A stretch of DNA of 64,000 bases, from NCBI GenBank assembly GCA_039588915.1, contig JBDGYV010000003.1:1-64000 (forward strand), written 5' to 3'. Shown here piece after piece: positions 57,364 to 64,000 of this stretch. Both the position numbers and the translations under genes were made by a program. The notes below the pieces were generated by a model, which worked only from the letters and a program-made list of their open reading frames with translations, had not been told where the DNA came from and made no database searches. Every line of letters starts with the position of its first letter. Positions within the stretch are counted from its first letter, which is position 1. Source of the DNA: CAMYLR01 sp039588915. GTDB taxonomy: Bacteria > Gemmatimonadota > Gemmatimonadetes > JACCXV01 > JAHWKZ01.

Positions 57364-58244
57364 TCATGAAAGTCGTCTCCAATGACGCCGCGCTGCTTGT
57401 ACCGCAACATGGAGTCCTGACAGGAACAGGCAAACGGCGTGTCGGGAATGACGTCAAGCAAATTCCAAGTGATTTCCGGGATCCGGTTGACCGCTTTGTC
57501 TGACCGCCGGCGGCGCTCAGCATCATCCATCTGGGCCACTCCCCCGGCGAACGACGTGATATACGCGATAGGGTGGTAGCAAATCTCCAGCTCCCGCGCC
57601 AAGAAGGCTTCCGGTGCCAGCGTCATTCCAACCAACTCCGCTCCAAGTTGACGCAGCATCTTGATCTCAGCCGAGGTCTCGAACCGTGGGCCTTCTGACA
57701 CCGCGTATACGACTCCGGTCGTTACCGGTTCACCGTCTTCGCTGAGCACACTTCGAACGGCGTTTTCCAGGGTTGGACAAAAGACCGGCTCCTGCCTCAG
57801 CAAACCGATGCCCTTGCTCTCAAAGAACGTCCCCGAGCGGTTTCGCGTCATGTCGAGCAAATCGCCTGGAAGCACGAAGTCTCCAACCTCCATGTCCGGA
57901 GAAAGCGATCCTGGACCCGTCCAGGCGATGATCCGGCGTACGCCCAGCTCCTTCAGCGCCCACACATTGGCGCGATAGTTCACAAACGGTGCCGACACCC
58001 GATACTGTCCCTCCCCGTGCCGGGGTAGCACGTAAAACCGCCGGCCCTGATGCTCCATGAACAGAATCGGCATCGAGCATCCAAACGGGGTTTCCTTGAC
58101 CAACATGTCGGTGATCGTTCCCAAACGCTGGCGAGCAAGCCGGTACACCTTTCCGCCGGCGATGAACGCAATCTCGCTGTGGCGCTCTTCGTATGCGCGG
58201 GAAAGCAGTTGCGGAAAAGCGTCGGGCTTTGACTCGGATGTCAC
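57351..58244 (-). CDS. S-methyl-5'-thioadenosine (or thioinosine) phosphorylase
   Basis: 297 aa, GTG start. PNP family 2: IAFIAGGKVYRL, LPRHGEGQYRVSAPFVNYRA (phosphate-binding RHG plus NYRAN), WTGPGSLSPDMEVGDFVLP, VVYAVSEGPRFETSAEIKM and LVGMTLAPEAFLARELEICY. The substrate-loop reads SEGPRFET, which is the MtnP/MTIP form. It phosphorolyses methylthioadenosine from polyamine or AHL-type metabolism, or methylthioinosine. It is about 30 residues longer than many MtnP because of a C-terminal tail with CQDSMLRYKQRG. Confidence 0.88.
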   Translation of the reverse strand: MTSESKPDAFPQLLSRAYEERHSEIAFIAGGKVYRLARQRLGTITDMLVKETPFGCSMPILFMEHQGRRFYVLPRHGEGQYRVSAPFVNYRANVWALKELGVRRIIAWTGPGSLSPDMEVGDFVLPGDLLDMTRNRSGTFFESKGIGLLRQEPVFCPTLENAVRSVLSEDGEPVTTGVVYAVSEGPRFETSAEIKMLRQLGAELVGMTLAPEAFLARELEICYHPIAYITSFAGGVAQMDDAERRRRSDKAVNRIPEITWNLLDVIPDTPFACSCQDSMLRYKQRGVIGDDFHEWIE

Positions 58245-58250
58245 ACGACG

Positions 58251-59042
58251 TCAGTTGCGCGATGGGCGGCGACCCGGAACACTGGCCTCGACTCCAGCCA
58301 GTCGGTCGAGCGCGTCAAGCGCTGCCTCCTTTTCAGCTTCCTTTTTTGTACGACCCCAACCGGAGCCCAACGGCTCCCCCTCGAGCCAAACCTGGCATCG
58401 GAAGTTGATGTCGGCGCGATCGCTGCCTGGAGCGGCTTGGGCGCGGCTGGTGCGGTAGGTCAACTGGCCCCGGCCGAGCTCGTGGATCATCTCCTGGAGC
58501 CGATTTTTGGCCGTATGGAAACCGCCTTCGAACTCAATGTCTCGGGATAGGATGCTCTGTCCGATGAACCGCTTGGCGACCTCGAAGCCGCCATCAAGGT
58601 AAAGGGCCCCGATCACCGCCTCCAGCGAATCCGCCGCGATCTTCCGTCGCCCCCCGCCCGCCAACAAGTTCTGATCGTCGCCGGTCTGAACGCAGTCCGG
58701 TAGTCCCATCGCCTCGGAAGCTCGCGCCAAGAATCGCCTCGAGATGATGTGCGCACGTTGCTGCGACAGCATCCCTTCCTGAGCCTCTGGGTAACGTGCG
58801 AACAGCCACTCGCTAACGACCAAGTTCAACACCGAGTCACCGAGAAACTCCAACCGCTCGTACGACTCCCCACGACTGTCCGTAGTCAGCAGAAACGATG
58901 GATGTGTGGTAGCCCGACCCAATAGCTCCCGATCCCGAAACTCATGGTCGAGCACATACTCGAGCAGATGGAGCCGGTCCTCGCGCTGCTTCGACCGAGC
59001 GAGACCGCCCAGGAGTCGACGGATCCGGCCGCGCAGTCTCAC
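58251..59042 (-). CDS. rnc: Ribonuclease III
   Basis: 263 aa, GTG start. RNase III signature ESYERLEFLGDSVLNLVVSE, AADSLEAVIGALYLDGGFEV (second catalytic Asp/Glu pair), then a dsRNA-binding domain (KNRLQEMIHELGRGQLTYRT and SGWGRTKKEAEKEAALDALD). An Arg-rich extension of about 25 residues precedes the catalytic domain, hence slightly longer than E. coli Rnc. It follows fabF by 3 bp, the usual acpP-fabF-rnc order. Confidence 0.95.
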   Translation of the reverse strand: MRLRGRIRRLLGGLARSKQREDRLHLLEYVLDHEFRDRELLGRATTHPSFLLTTDSRGESYERLEFLGDSVLNLVVSEWLFARYPEAQEGMLSQQRAHIISRRFLARASEAMGLPDCVQTGDDQNLLAGGGRRKIAADSLEAVIGALYLDGGFEVAKRFIGQSILSRDIEFEGGFHTAKNRLQEMIHELGRGQLTYRTSRAQAAPGSDRADINFRCQVWLEGEPLGSGWGRTKKEAEKEAALDALDRLAGVEASVPGRRPSRN

Positions 59043-59045
59043 GTG

Positions 59046-60287
59046 CTATTCCTCGAACTGCTTGAGAGCGAGAGTCGCGTTGTGACCTCCGAAGCCAAAC
59101 GAGTTGGTCAACGCCCCGACGACGTTCGCTTGGCGCATCTCATTGGGGACGTAGTCAAGATCACACTCCGGGTCTGGAACCTCATAGTTGATCGTTGGAG
59201 GTACCTTACCAGTTGCCAGCACCATGGCGGTTACTACAAACTCGAGCCCTCCCGCCCCACCGAGAAGATGCCCTGTCATCGATTTTGTCGAACCCACCAT
59301 GATCTTGCTGGCATGGTCGCCAAACACCGTCTTGATGGCTTGCGTTTCGTAGGCATCATTGAGTGAAGTCGACGTGCCGTGAGCGTTGATGTAGCCGATG
59401 TCAGCGAGCTCCACGCCGGCCTCGTCTATCGCTCGCTGCATCGCCCGCGCCGCCCCTTCACCCTGCGGCGCCGGTGCGGTTATGTGGTACGCGTCGGCAG
59501 TCATACCCACACCAACGACCTCGGCATAGATCCGAGCCCCGCGATCGCGGGCGTGATCCGACTCTTCGAGGATCGCCATCCCGGCGCCTTCACCAAGAAC
59601 GAACCCGTCCCGTCCTGCATCGAACGGCCGGCAGGCGCGCTCGGGCTCGTCGTTCCGTGTTGACATCGCCTTCATGGCCGCAAACCCACCGATCGACATC
59701 TCGGTCACCGCAGCCTCAGTGCCGCCCGCAATCATGACCTCGGCGTCACCGTGTTTGATGAGACGAAAAGCGTCACCGATCGCGTGCGCACTGGATGCAC
59801 ACGCCGAGACAGTACAGTAGTTCGGCCCCTTGGCCCCACAACGCATCGAGACGACGCCACTCGCCATATCCGGGATCATCATCGGGATGTAGAACGGGCT
59901 TATTCTCGATGGACCACCCTTGAGGTAGCGACGGTTCTGAATCTCATGAGTCGCAATTCCCCCGATGCCCGACCCAATGATCACGCCGACCCGTGTCTGA
60001 TCTTCGCTGTCCATGTCGACGCCGCTGTCAGCCAACGCCATGTCGGACGCAGCAACCGCTAGCTGGGTGAACAGATCTTGCCGGCGAACCTCTTTCTTGA
60101 CGATGTACGCCTCCGGATCAAAATCCCGGACCTCGGCTGCTATCTGGGTCGCGAACCCGTCTGGGTCAAACCGGGTGATGCGACGCACCCCACCCTGACC
60201 CTGCAAGAGTGCCTCCCACGACGATTCCAGGTCTTTGCCCAGCGCCGTGACGAGCCCCATTCCGGTGACGACCACACGGCGTCCCAT
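59046..60287 (-). CDS. fabF: 3-oxoacyl-ACP synthase II
   Basis: 413 aa, ATG start. VVVTGMGLVTALGKDLESSW at the N-terminus. Catalytic Cys in CTVSACASSAHAIGDAF, His in INAHGTSTSLNDAYET and STKSMTGHLLGGAGGLE, and the C-terminal NSFGFGGHNATLALKQ. It elongates acyl-ACPs. It lies 34 bp after acpP. Confidence 0.97.
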   Translation of the reverse strand: MGRRVVVTGMGLVTALGKDLESSWEALLQGQGGVRRITRFDPDGFATQIAAEVRDFDPEAYIVKKEVRRQDLFTQLAVAASDMALADSGVDMDSEDQTRVGVIIGSGIGGIATHEIQNRRYLKGGPSRISPFYIPMMIPDMASGVVSMRCGAKGPNYCTVSACASSAHAIGDAFRLIKHGDAEVMIAGGTEAAVTEMSIGGFAAMKAMSTRNDEPERACRPFDAGRDGFVLGEGAGMAILEESDHARDRGARIYAEVVGVGMTADAYHITAPAPQGEGAARAMQRAIDEAGVELADIGYINAHGTSTSLNDAYETQAIKTVFGDHASKIMVGSTKSMTGHLLGGAGGLEFVVTAMVLATGKVPPTINYEVPDPECDLDYVPNEMRQANVVGALTNSFGFGGHNATLALKQFEE

Positions 60288-60321
60288 CAGGATACGGTGT
60301 CTCGATCTAGGGTGAGGTTTG

Positions 60322-60558
60322 CTACTCTTCGGTCTTTTTCTTCAAGTACGAAGTCGCTTCGCCAACGGTGGTGAGCTTTTCTGCATCTTCATCTGGAATC
60401 TCGATGTCGAACTCCTCCTCGAATGCCATTACCAGCTCGACGGTGTCAAGCGAGTCGGCGCCGAGATCTTCGACAAACGACGCATCGGGACTCACCTTCT
60501 CTCCGTCCACACCGAGGTTCTCAACGATTATCTCTTTCACCCGTCCCTCGACCGACAT
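60322..60558 (-). CDS. acpP: Acyl carrier protein
   Basis: 78 aa, ATG start preceded by GGAGGAAATTGA. Acidic four-helix protein with FVEDLGADSLDTVELVMAFE; the Ser of DSL receives 4'-phosphopantetheine. It feeds FabF, FabZ, LpxA, LpxD and PlsX, several of which are encoded in this window. Confidence 0.97.
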   Translation of the reverse strand: MSVEGRVKEIIVENLGVDGEKVSPDASFVEDLGADSLDTVELVMAFEEEFDIEIPDEDAEKLTTVGEATSYLKKKTEE

Positions 60559-60613
60559 TCAATTTCCTCCCTATACCAGGTTGATCAACTGCTTCAAAAA
60601 GAAGAGAGCGGTC

Positions 60614-61354
60614 TCAGCGTGTTAGACCTCCATCCACGCAGATAACCTGGCCGGTAATATAGTCGCTCATCGGCGACGCGAGGAACAGCGCCAGATTAGC
60701 TACATCGTCAGGTGAGCCCAGCCGGCCCAGCGGGACCCGGCCGAGAAACCCCTGTCGAGCCTCGTCACCGAGGGCTGCGGTCATTTCGGTCTCGATAAAG
60801 CCCGGTGCGATGACGTTCACGGTCACGTTTCGGGATGCCAGCTCCTCGGCTAGTGACTTCGAGAATCCGATCAGTCCAGCCTTGGAGGCTGCGTAATTGG
60901 ACTGGCCAGCGTTCCCCGTGACACCAACGATAGACGCAATGTTGATGATACGCCCCTCTTTCTGACGTATCATCCGCTTGGCCGCCAATTTGCACCAGTT
61001 ATACGCGCCGTAAAGATTGGTCTCGAGCACGCTCCGCCACTCGTCGGGTTTCATCCTGAGCAACAGATTGTCGCGAGTTATGCCGGCGTTATTGACCAGC
61101 ACATCGAGCCGGCCAAACTCATCCTGGTATGTGCCCCAGGCGTGCTCGACCTGCTCCAGATCAGCCACGTCACCGAGGAGTTCCAGGCTCGCCACACCCT
61201 TCTGCCTCAGCGCAGTAACGGTTGTAGCCACGGTGTCCGCATTGCGCGCGAAGATCGCCACATCGGCGCCAGCCTCCGCCAAACCTTCGGCGATGGCGCG
61301 ACCGATCCCCCGATTGCCACCGGTGACCAGGGCCTTTCTACCGCTCAGATCTAT
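60614..61354 (-). CDS. fabG: 3-oxoacyl-ACP reductase, with no canonical start codon
   Basis: 246 aa if started at ATA 61354. SDR fold: ALVTGGNRGIGRAIAEGL, LVNNAGITRDNLLLRMK, IINIASIVGVTG, YAASKAGLIGF with Tyr-x3-Lys, and NVIAPGFIETEMTAALGD. An ATG/GTG/TTG start would be inside the fold (61282) and would delete the NADPH-binding GxxxGxG, so the true start must lie upstream. There the frame has no ATG, GTG or TTG. ATA at 61354 overlaps the fabD stop as ATAG and gives the typical DLSGRKALVTGG start. An ATC at 61372 has GAGGAGG seven bases ahead. A sequence error is the other explanation. Confidence 0.88.
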   Translation of the reverse strand: MDLSGRKALVTGGNRGIGRAIAEGLAEAGADVAIFARNADTVATTVTALRQKGVASLELLGDVADLEQVEHAWGTYQDEFGRLDVLVNNAGITRDNLLLRMKPDEWRSVLETNLYGAYNWCKLAAKRMIRQKEGRIINIASIVGVTGNAGQSNYAASKAGLIGFSKSLAEELASRNVTVNVIAPGFIETEMTAALGDEARQGFLGRVPLGRLGSPDDVANLALFLASPMSDYITGQVICVDGGLTR

Positions 61355-62298
61355 GCTAGTCGTGATCCCGATTGCGAAACCTCCTCGATAACCTGTTCCT
61401 CGGTGCCGACCGCGCGTCCCGTAAGCGACCGGTCGATTCGCCTCAAGAGCCCTGTGAGCACTTTGCCGGGACCGACCTCGAGGAACACTGTCGCCCCAAG
61501 ATCGCGGAGTCTGGTCACGCAGTCGACCCAGCGCACTGGCGCCGTGAGTTGCTCCAGCAACCGCGAGCGAATCGCGTCCGGCTCTGTGACCGGCTCCGCG
61601 TCCACGTTCGCCACCACCGGACGGGTCGCTGTTCGCACGTCGATCGCATCGAGAACGGCTGCTAGCTCTCGCGCGGCGGGCGCCATCAGGGACGAATGAA
61701 AGGCACCCGACACGTTGAGCTCGACGGCCTTACGTGCACCCCAATTGGGCGCCTCTTCGATCGCTCGATGGACAGCGCTCACCGATCCCGACACGACGAT
61801 CTGGCCGGGAGCGTTGAAGTTGGCTGGTGTTAGCACTTCGTCAGGCGCCCGAAGCTTGTCGCACAGGGCGAACGCGTCGGCGCTATCGATACCGATCAGC
61901 GCGGCCATTGTGCCCGGCTTCTCGCGCCCTGTGGCCGCCATAGCCTCTCCTCTAGCCCGAACCAACCGCAGACCATCCGAAAACGACAAGCTGCCGGCTG
62001 CCACATGAGCCGAGAACTCGCCGAGGCTGTGCCCGGCGGCGGATTGTGGTTCTATACCTTCAACGGCGAGCACACGCGCCACAGCGATCGAGTGCGTTAA
62101 CAGCGCGGGCTGAGCGTTTTCTGTGGCCCGCAGCTCTTCCTCTGGACCGTCCCAGCACAACCGAGACAACGCCGACCCGAGCACGTCATCGGCTTCTTCA
62201 AACGTCCACTTGGCCTCGGCTCGCGCTGCAGCCAAATCAGCGCCCATTCCGACAAACTGGCTTCCCTGTCCCGGGAACTGGAAAGCGATCTGTGACAA
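61351..62298 (-). CDS. fabD: Malonyl-CoA:ACP transacylase
   Basis: 315 aa from TTG at 62298, two bases after the fabH stop, giving the usual SQIAFQFPGQGSQFVGMG start; TTG at 62328 would add ten residues. Active site AGHSLGEFSAHVAAG with the nucleophilic Ser, SGAFHSSLMAPA with the catalytic His, and VFLEVGPGKVLTGLLRR. It loads malonyl groups on ACP. It ends at TAG inside the putative ATAG overlap with fabG. Confidence 0.94.
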   Translation of the reverse strand: MSQIAFQFPGQGSQFVGMGADLAAARAEAKWTFEEADDVLGSALSRLCWDGPEEELRATENAQPALLTHSIAVARVLAVEGIEPQSAAGHSLGEFSAHVAAGSLSFSDGLRLVRARGEAMAATGREKPGTMAALIGIDSADAFALCDKLRAPDEVLTPANFNAPGQIVVSGSVSAVHRAIEEAPNWGARKAVELNVSGAFHSSLMAPAARELAAVLDAIDVRTATRPVVANVDAEPVTEPDAIRSRLLEQLTAPVRWVDCVTRLRDLGATVFLEVGPGKVLTGLLRRIDRSLTGRAVGTEEQVIEEVSQSGSRLA

Positions 62299-62300
62299 CT

Positions 62301-63338
62301 CTAGAGGCGAAGCACGGCTGAGCCCCAAGCGAGGCCGCCACCAAAAGCCGTCATCAGGACAGTACCGCCGGGAGGCACAATCTCGCTGCGTCGCACCTCG
62401 TCGAGCGCGATCGGAATCGATGCCGAACTCGTATTCCCGTACCGGTCGATGTTTATGTACACCCGGTCACCATCGACGCTCAACCGCTTGGCGAGCGATT
62501 CAATGATCCGAATGTTGGCCTGGTGTGGAACGACCAGGTCGATGTCATCGATCGTCATCCCGGCTTTGTCGAGCACGATCCGGCTCGATTCCTCCATGGC
62601 CAACACAGCGCGCTTGAAAATGTCACGACCTTCTTGTTTGACAAATTCGAGTCGCTCGCTCCGTGTCTGTGGGGACGAAGGCATGGCCGCTCCACCTGCC
62701 GGGCGCCACAGCATCTGGGCGCAACGCCCATCGGTCTGCATGTGGGTCGCCAACAACCCGGTGCCCCCGTTGGCCGGATCGCCACCAGGCCCGAGTAGCG
62801 CCGCACCAGCCCCATCACCAAACAAGACGCACGTCGATCGATCGGTGTAGTCGATGATAGCCGACATCTTCTCAGCCCCTATAACGAGCGCATTCCCGTA
62901 CACCCCGGTCTTCAATAGGCCGTCGGCAATCGTGACACCGTAGAGCCAGCCCGCGCACGCCGCGCTCACGTCGAAAGCGGCGGCCCGGTGAGCTCCGAGT
63001 CGGGCCTGTGTCTCGCAGGCGGTAGACGGAAGCAAGTGGTCCGGAGTAGCGGTGGAGAGAATGATAAGGTCGACGTCGATCGGCTCAACTCCAGCGTCTG
63101 CCAGTGCTATTGAGCCCGCTCTAGCGGCCAGGTCGGCCGTGTTTTCCCCATCCGCGCAGATCCGCCTTTCCCTGATCCCGGATCGTGCTCGGATCCACTC
63201 GTCCGAAGTGTCAACCATCGTTTCGAGATCGGCGTTCGTGAGCACGCGCTCGGGAACCGCCAACCCGGTACCGCAAATAAAGCCCTGTCGTCGAGTCTGT
63301 TTCTGGTCGCTGATAACGCCTGCTGCCTGGCTTCTCAT
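62301..63338 (-). CDS. fabH: 3-oxoacyl-ACP synthase III
   Basis: 345 aa, ATG start in ATGA overlap with plsX. GFICGTGLAVPERVLTNADL, TSDEWIRARSGIRERRI, catalytic Cys in DVSAACAGWLYGVTIADG, VVPHQANIRIIESLAKRL with the His, and DRYGNTSSASIPIAL with the Asn. It starts fatty-acid synthesis by condensing acetyl-CoA or branched acyl-CoA with malonyl-ACP. Confidence 0.96.
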   Translation of the reverse strand: MRSQAAGVISDQKQTRRQGFICGTGLAVPERVLTNADLETMVDTSDEWIRARSGIRERRICADGENTADLAARAGSIALADAGVEPIDVDLIILSTATPDHLLPSTACETQARLGAHRAAAFDVSAACAGWLYGVTIADGLLKTGVYGNALVIGAEKMSAIIDYTDRSTCVLFGDGAGAALLGPGGDPANGGTGLLATHMQTDGRCAQMLWRPAGGAAMPSSPQTRSERLEFVKQEGRDIFKRAVLAMEESSRIVLDKAGMTIDDIDLVVPHQANIRIIESLAKRLSVDGDRVYINIDRYGNTSSASIPIALDEVRRSEIVPPGGTVLMTAFGGGLAWGSAVLRL

Positions 63339-64000
63339 GCGCCCTCCTTCAGCTTGTCGTCAGTGGCTGGCGAGGCCACGAACTCGCTGACCGCCTCTTC
63401 GATGTGACGATTGAGTTTTCGCGCGGCGGCTGTTCTCGCCACGTCGATCGCGTTCCGAAACGCCTTTACGCTGGAACCACCGTGGCCGATGACCACAATC
63501 CCATTCACCCCCAACAGCGGCGCGCCGCCATACTCCGCATAGTCGATCTTCTTTCTCACTGAATCGAGCGCGGACCCCATGAGCACGGCCCCCAACCCAG
63601 CTTTGTAACTCTTGCCCACCTCGTCACGGACCGACTCGGCGAGAAAGTCGATAAATGACTCCCCGAACTTCAGCAGCACGTTTCCGACGAAACCGTCGCA
63701 TACCACAACGTCGGCTGCCCCCCTCAGCACATCCCGTCCCTCCACGTTACCGATGAAGTTCAAGTCGCTGACGCTCAACAGCTGGTGCGTCGCCACGGTG
63801 AGATCGTTTCCCTTGCTCGGCTCCTCGCCGATTGACAAAAGCCCCACCCGGGGTTGCCCGCGGCCTAGCACGTCGATCGCATAGATGTGACCCATGATCG
63901 CGAACTGAACGAGATGCTCCGGTCGACATTCGGGATTGGCTCCGACATCGAGCACCAGGCAGGGGAGACCCTGAGTCGGGAAAATCGTCACGATGGCAGG
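63335..64000 (-). CDS. plsX: Phosphate acyltransferase PlsX, C-terminal part
   Basis: The gene runs off the right edge; 221 codons of its 3' part are present. PAIVTIFPTQG, VLDVGANPECRPEHLVQFAI, VGLLSIGEEPSKGND, FIGNVEGRDVLRGAADVVVC and DGFVGNVLLKFGES are typical of PlsX. The protein converts acyl-ACP to acyl-phosphate for phospholipid synthesis. plsX-fabH-fabD-fabG-acpP is the classic cluster order. Confidence 0.95.
   Translation of the reverse strand, partial: PAIVTIFPTQGLPCLVLDVGANPECRPEHLVQFAIMGHIYAIDVLGRGQPRVGLLSIGEEPSKGNDLTVATHQLLSVSDLNFIGNVEGRDVLRGAADVVVCDGFVGNVLLKFGESFIDFLAESVRDEVGKSYKAGLGAVLMGSALDSVRKKIDYAEYGGAPLLGVNGIVVIGHGGSSVKAFRNAIDVARTAAARKLNRHIEEAVSEFVASPATDDKLKEGA

Noticed and set aside
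1..64000. CRISPR arrays, rRNA genes, complete insertion sequences, replication origin
   Set aside because: I saw no regularly spaced repeats, no rRNA sequence, no transposase and no DnaA-box cluster in the window.

Overview
The window is a gene-dense, GC-rich (by eye) bacterial chromosome segment. It encodes a diderm, LPS-type cell envelope: LpxA, LpxD, LpxK, an LpxC-FabZ fusion, BamA, Skp, Lol transporter subunits and a TonB-dependent receptor. The same segment carries the McsA-McsB-ClpC protein-arginine phosphorylation/unfoldase module, familiar from Firmicutes, plus a YwlE-like arginine phosphatase. The LpxC-FabZ fusion, this mixture, frequent GTG and TTG starts and TonB/FecA-type uptake suggest Gemmatimonadota or a nearby FCB-type phylum. 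That placement is inference; there is no rRNA here to test it.

Layout. 1-2.9 kb: surface or accessory region with a truncated GT2 glycosyltransferase, a compositionally different GT-C-like membrane protein, and gloA with a 99-bp duplicated tail on the far side of that protein. 2.9-8.6 kb: putative ergothioneine locus, in which a three-gene OpuC-type ABC importer diverges from an EgtD-EgtB fusion that is translationally coupled to an enolase-superfamily protein. 8.6-12.2 kb: thrS, an alkyltransferase-like protein, then a decayed integrated element between a 30-bp copy of the tRNA-Ala 3' end and the intact tRNA-Ala gene. 12.3-27.8 kb (all minus strand): an ArnA-C-like dehydrogenase, rlmH, nadB, lpxK, a DUF374-type acyltransferase, a 44-codon membrane ORF, lpxA, lpxC-fabZ, lpxD, skp, bamA, clpC, mcsB, mcsA. 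27.9-43.7 kb (minus): lolD, a lolC/E-type permease, lysS, prfB with its programmed +1 frameshift, a GGDEF protein, a FecA-like receptor, a lipoprotein, anti-sigma and ECF sigma factors, a large Rossmann protein, a pseudouridine synthase, scpB, scpA, trpS and an M50 protease. 43.9-49.3 kb: rpsT (plus strand), then a class II aldolase, rtcB, archease, a TPR protein, a Fis-type regulator, two small proteins and tRNA-Leu(GAG). 49.4-52.8 kb: secG-tpiA-pgk-gap. 52.9-58.2 kb: comF family, a TPR protein, an arginine-phosphatase-like enzyme, tsaC family, purB, purE, mtnP family. 58.3-64 kb: rnc-fabF-acpP-fabG-fabD-fabH-plsX (plsX cut by the right edge).

Most genes lie on the minus strand and are packed with 4-nt stop/start overlaps (ATGA, GTGA or TTGA), so translational coupling seems to be the rule. 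The most interesting items are the ergothioneine locus with its unexplained enolase-superfamily partner, the tRNA-Ala-bounded element remnant with a Tyr-to-Cys integrase, the unannotated small membrane ORF inside the lipid A operon, and a fabG without a canonical start codon.
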